From positions 1 through 8,161 of the forward strand of contig CAYTCW010000173.1 of the NCBI GenBank assembly GCA_964436235.1: 8,161 nt of DNA. Direction: 5' to 3'. Both the position numbers and the translations under genes were made by a program. The notes beneath the pieces are model-generated. The model saw only the letters and a list, made by a program, of their open reading frames with translations. It searched no databases and was not told the origin of the DNA. Each line of letters opens with the position of its first letter. Position 1 is the first letter of the stretch. Source of the stretch: UBA9980 sp964436235. GTDB taxonomy: Bacteria; Muiribacteriota; UBA9980. This document shows, piece by piece, positions 6,569-8,161 of the stretch.

Positions 6569-8161
6569 ATGGACATTTTTGAATCACTGAATCCTATGCA
6601 GTACGAGGCCGCCACATTAACGGACGGGCCGCTGATAATATTCGCCGGCGCCGGCACCGGTAAAACAAAGGTAATAACTCATAGAATCGCTTATCTGATC
6701 AAAAAGAAAAACGTCAACCCTAAAAACATACTCGCGATAACCTTCACCAATAAAGCTGCCGAAGAAATGCGCTCGCGCGTGGACTCTTTACTGCCGGGCA
6801 ACGGCCGCGACGTGTGGGTATCGACTTTTCATAAAATCTGCCTTTTCATATTAAGATGCAACGCGCAAGCCGTAGGCCTCACTAAAAATTTTATTATTTA
6901 CGATGACGGCGACCAGAATTCACTTATAAAAGAATGTTTGAAAGAAATCGATATCAACGAAGAAAACATTAAGCCGCGGGTGATATTATCCAAAATATCC
7001 TTAGCTAAATCGAGCATGATATCCGAAGACGAATACCTTCTTAACGAAAGTTCGCACATCGACACCATCATCGAAAAAGTGTACAAACTTTATAACAAAA
7101 AATTAAGGCAGAATAACGCCGTCGATTTCGACGATATAATTTATTTAACCGTCAATCTGCTCAAAAATAACGAATCCGTGCTTAAAACTTATTCCACCCG
7201 CTTCAAATATATTCTCGTCGACGAATATCAGGATATCAACTACTCGCAGTACATGTTCGTAAAAATACTTTCGAATATTCACAAAAATATATGCGTCGTA
7301 GGCGACGACGATCAGTGCGTGTGCGCTAATTCAGAGGTCCTTACGCCCAACGGTTATCAGAAGATCGAAAATATCGTCGAAGGCGGCCAGATCATCTCCT
7401 GCACCGGCCGCGACGGGGTCAACATAGCTCGCGCCGATAAGGTAATGCGTCGCCCTTACGCCGGAGAGGCTATTAAAATAACGCTCGAAAATCAGAAAAC
7501 CATGACGGTCACTCCCAACCATCTTCTTTTCGCTAAATACAATTCATCGGCTTCGCTCAGCTACGTTTACATGATGTATCGCAGAAGTTTCGGATATAAA
7601 ATCGGCACATGCCAGGGGCTTTCACTATTCACCGAATCGCGCAAGTACGATCTCGAAGAAGGCGATAAAATTTGGATACTTAAAATATGCAAAAATCCCA
7701 AAGACGCTTCTTACTACGAATCTCTCTACTCAACCAAATACGGAATTCCGACTCTCCATTTTACCGCGCGCTCACTGGGAGCGACTCTCGAACAGGATAA
7801 AATAAAGAAGATATATACCGAAGTAGATACGTTCGTGCGCGCCGAAGTTTTAATGCGCGATTTGATGATATACGAAGAGCACCCGCATTACGTTTCAGTG
7901 GTCAAAACGCGTTCGCTGTCATCGCCTAAGGTCCTCAGCCTCACGATGTTCGGCGCTAACGACCGCTCGCGCGAAAACGGCTGGTACTTCCACCGCATGA
8001 ACCTCGATATTAACGCGCAAAATATAGGATTGCTGCGAGGAGATAACGCCGAAATAAAAAAAAGCGGCTCCCTCGATAAATGGAAAGTAGAAGCCGTGCG
8101 CGAAGATTATTCGGAATTAGTCAGCTTCGCTAAAACCATTTCGGGCCTCGACGAACTGCTG
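6569..8161 (+). CDS. uvrD: UvrD/PcrA-type superfamily 1 DNA helicase interrupted by an intein (3' end outside window)
   Basis: The frame is open for 531 codons to the right edge. Residues 1-249 are the N-terminal part of a 3'-5' DNA helicase of the UvrD/PcrA family, used in repair and replication restart. Visible motifs: Q motif LNPMQYEAA (Gln11), Walker A GAGTGKT (27-33), motif Ia ITFTNKAAEEM (57-67), Ib VSTFHKI (84-90), Walker B/motif II VDEYQD (217-222) and the start of motif III, VVGDDDQ (243-249). In intein-free relatives Gln is followed by Ser-Ile-Tyr; here it is followed by Cys-Val-Cys and a non-helicase sequence, which I read as an intein (listed separately). Domains 1B and 2A/2B, motifs IV-VI and the second extein lie beyond the window. 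The ATG has AAGGGG 11 nt upstream. UvrD versus PcrA or a related paralogue cannot be resolved from this part. Confidence 0.92.
   Translation, partial: MDIFESLNPMQYEAATLTDGPLIIFAGAGTGKTKVITHRIAYLIKKKNVNPKNILAITFTNKAAEEMRSRVDSLLPGNGRDVWVSTFHKICLFILRCNAQAVGLTKNFIIYDDGDQNSLIKECLKEIDINEENIKPRVILSKISLAKSSMISEDEYLLNESSHIDTIIEKVYKLYNKKLRQNNAVDFDDIIYLTVNLLKNNESVLKTYSTRFKYILVDEYQDINYSQYMFVKILSNIHKNICVVGDDDQCVCANSEVLTPNGYQKIENIVEGGQIISCTGRDGVNIARADKVMRRPYAGEAIKITLENQKTMTVTPNHLLFAKYNSSASLSYVYMMYRRSFGYKIGTCQGLSLFTESRKYDLEEGDKIWILKICKNPKDASYYESLYSTKYGIPTLHFTARSLGATLEQDKIKKIYTEVDTFVRAEVLMRDLMIYEEHPHYVSVVKTRSLSSPKVLSLTMFGANDRSRENGWYFHRMNLDINAQNIGLLRGDNAEIKKSGSLDKWKVEAVREDYSELVSFAKTISGLDELL
7316..8161 (+). 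mobile_element. Intein in helicase motif III (N-terminal splicing half and central domain; C-terminal end outside window)
   Basis: The intein begins at Cys250 of the frame (codon TGC 7316-7318), directly after GDDDQ. Block A reads CVCANSEVLTPNG: Cys1, then N-S-x-V in the place of the usual D-T-x-V, then T-x-x-G. Block B is TVTPNH, the T-x-x-H motif at residues 315-318 (intein 66-69), at the usual distance from Cys1. The Hint strands between them include GQIISC and ENQKTM. Beyond block B come YVYMMYRRSFGYKIG (332-346), WILKIC, YYESLYSTKYGIP (382-394), LMRDLMIYEEHPHY and HRMNLDIN. No LAGLIDADG dodecapeptide is visible. From memory, inteins at this site of other bacterial UvrD/PcrA proteins carry similar segments. 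The expected C-terminal block ending in His-Asn before a Ser or Cys of the second extein is outside the window, so splicing competence cannot be judged. G+C is about 48% against 41% for the first extein. Confidence 0.88.

Noticed and set aside
6898..7522. Minus-strand frames at 6898-7086 and 7331-7522
   Set aside because: They are antisense to the helicase and intein, which are clearly coding on the plus strand.
7562..8161. Frameshift or assembly chimera as the explanation for the change after GDDDQ
   Set aside because: The frame continues uninterrupted, and Cys1, block A and block B occur at the expected spacing exactly at a conserved insertion site, which fits an intein far better.

Overview
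The window looks like chromosomal DNA from a free-living, didermic bacterium, probably from a poorly sampled lineage. It has a lipoprotein carrying chitobiase-like surface domains, a CheY/CheX signalling pair, a glycogen debranching enzyme and a bacterial-type QueE. Base composition is moderate (about 41-48% G+C in the parts I counted by hand). Codons lean to A/T at third positions, with frequent ATA, alongside many GCG/CGC. I cannot name the phylum from sequence alone. No tRNA, rRNA, insertion sequence or CRISPR array is visible, and no gene-free stretch exceeds 300 bases; the largest gap is 6322-6568.

Layout, right to left on the minus strand. queE (5623-6321) has its own near-consensus promoter at 6328-6356. 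A second promoter (5527-5555) precedes a tightly packed run: cheY-like regulator (5098-5472), cheX-like phosphatase (4534-5034), glgX debranching enzyme (2372-4528) and a large lipoprotein (2351 down past position 1). Gaps between these are 63, 5 and 20 nt, so they are probably one operon. CheX-family proteins dephosphorylate CheY-type regulators, so the first two genes form a plausible phospho-switch; no kinase is in view. The lipoprotein carries four tandem chitobiase/FN3-type repeats followed by FN3-like sequence, suggesting a surface binding or scaffold protein.

On the plus strand, divergent from queE, a UvrD/PcrA-type superfamily 1 helicase starts at 6569 and runs off the right edge. Its promoter (6407-6435) is followed by a long leader with a hairpin. 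After helicase motif III (GDDDQ, residues 245-249), where a Ser-Ile-Tyr-type sequence normally follows, the reading frame changes to an intein: Cys1 at residue 250, splicing block A (250-262) and block B with TPNH (315-318). The visible 282 intein residues hold no LAGLIDADG motif but contain a stretch (332-394) that resembles a GIY-YIG/T5orf172-type nuclease module. The C-terminal splicing half and the rest of the helicase lie beyond the window.

The most noteworthy points are the intein in a helicase active-site motif with its unusual central domain, the chemotaxis-type switch joined to glycogen debranching and a surface lipoprotein, and the possibly leaderless queE transcript.
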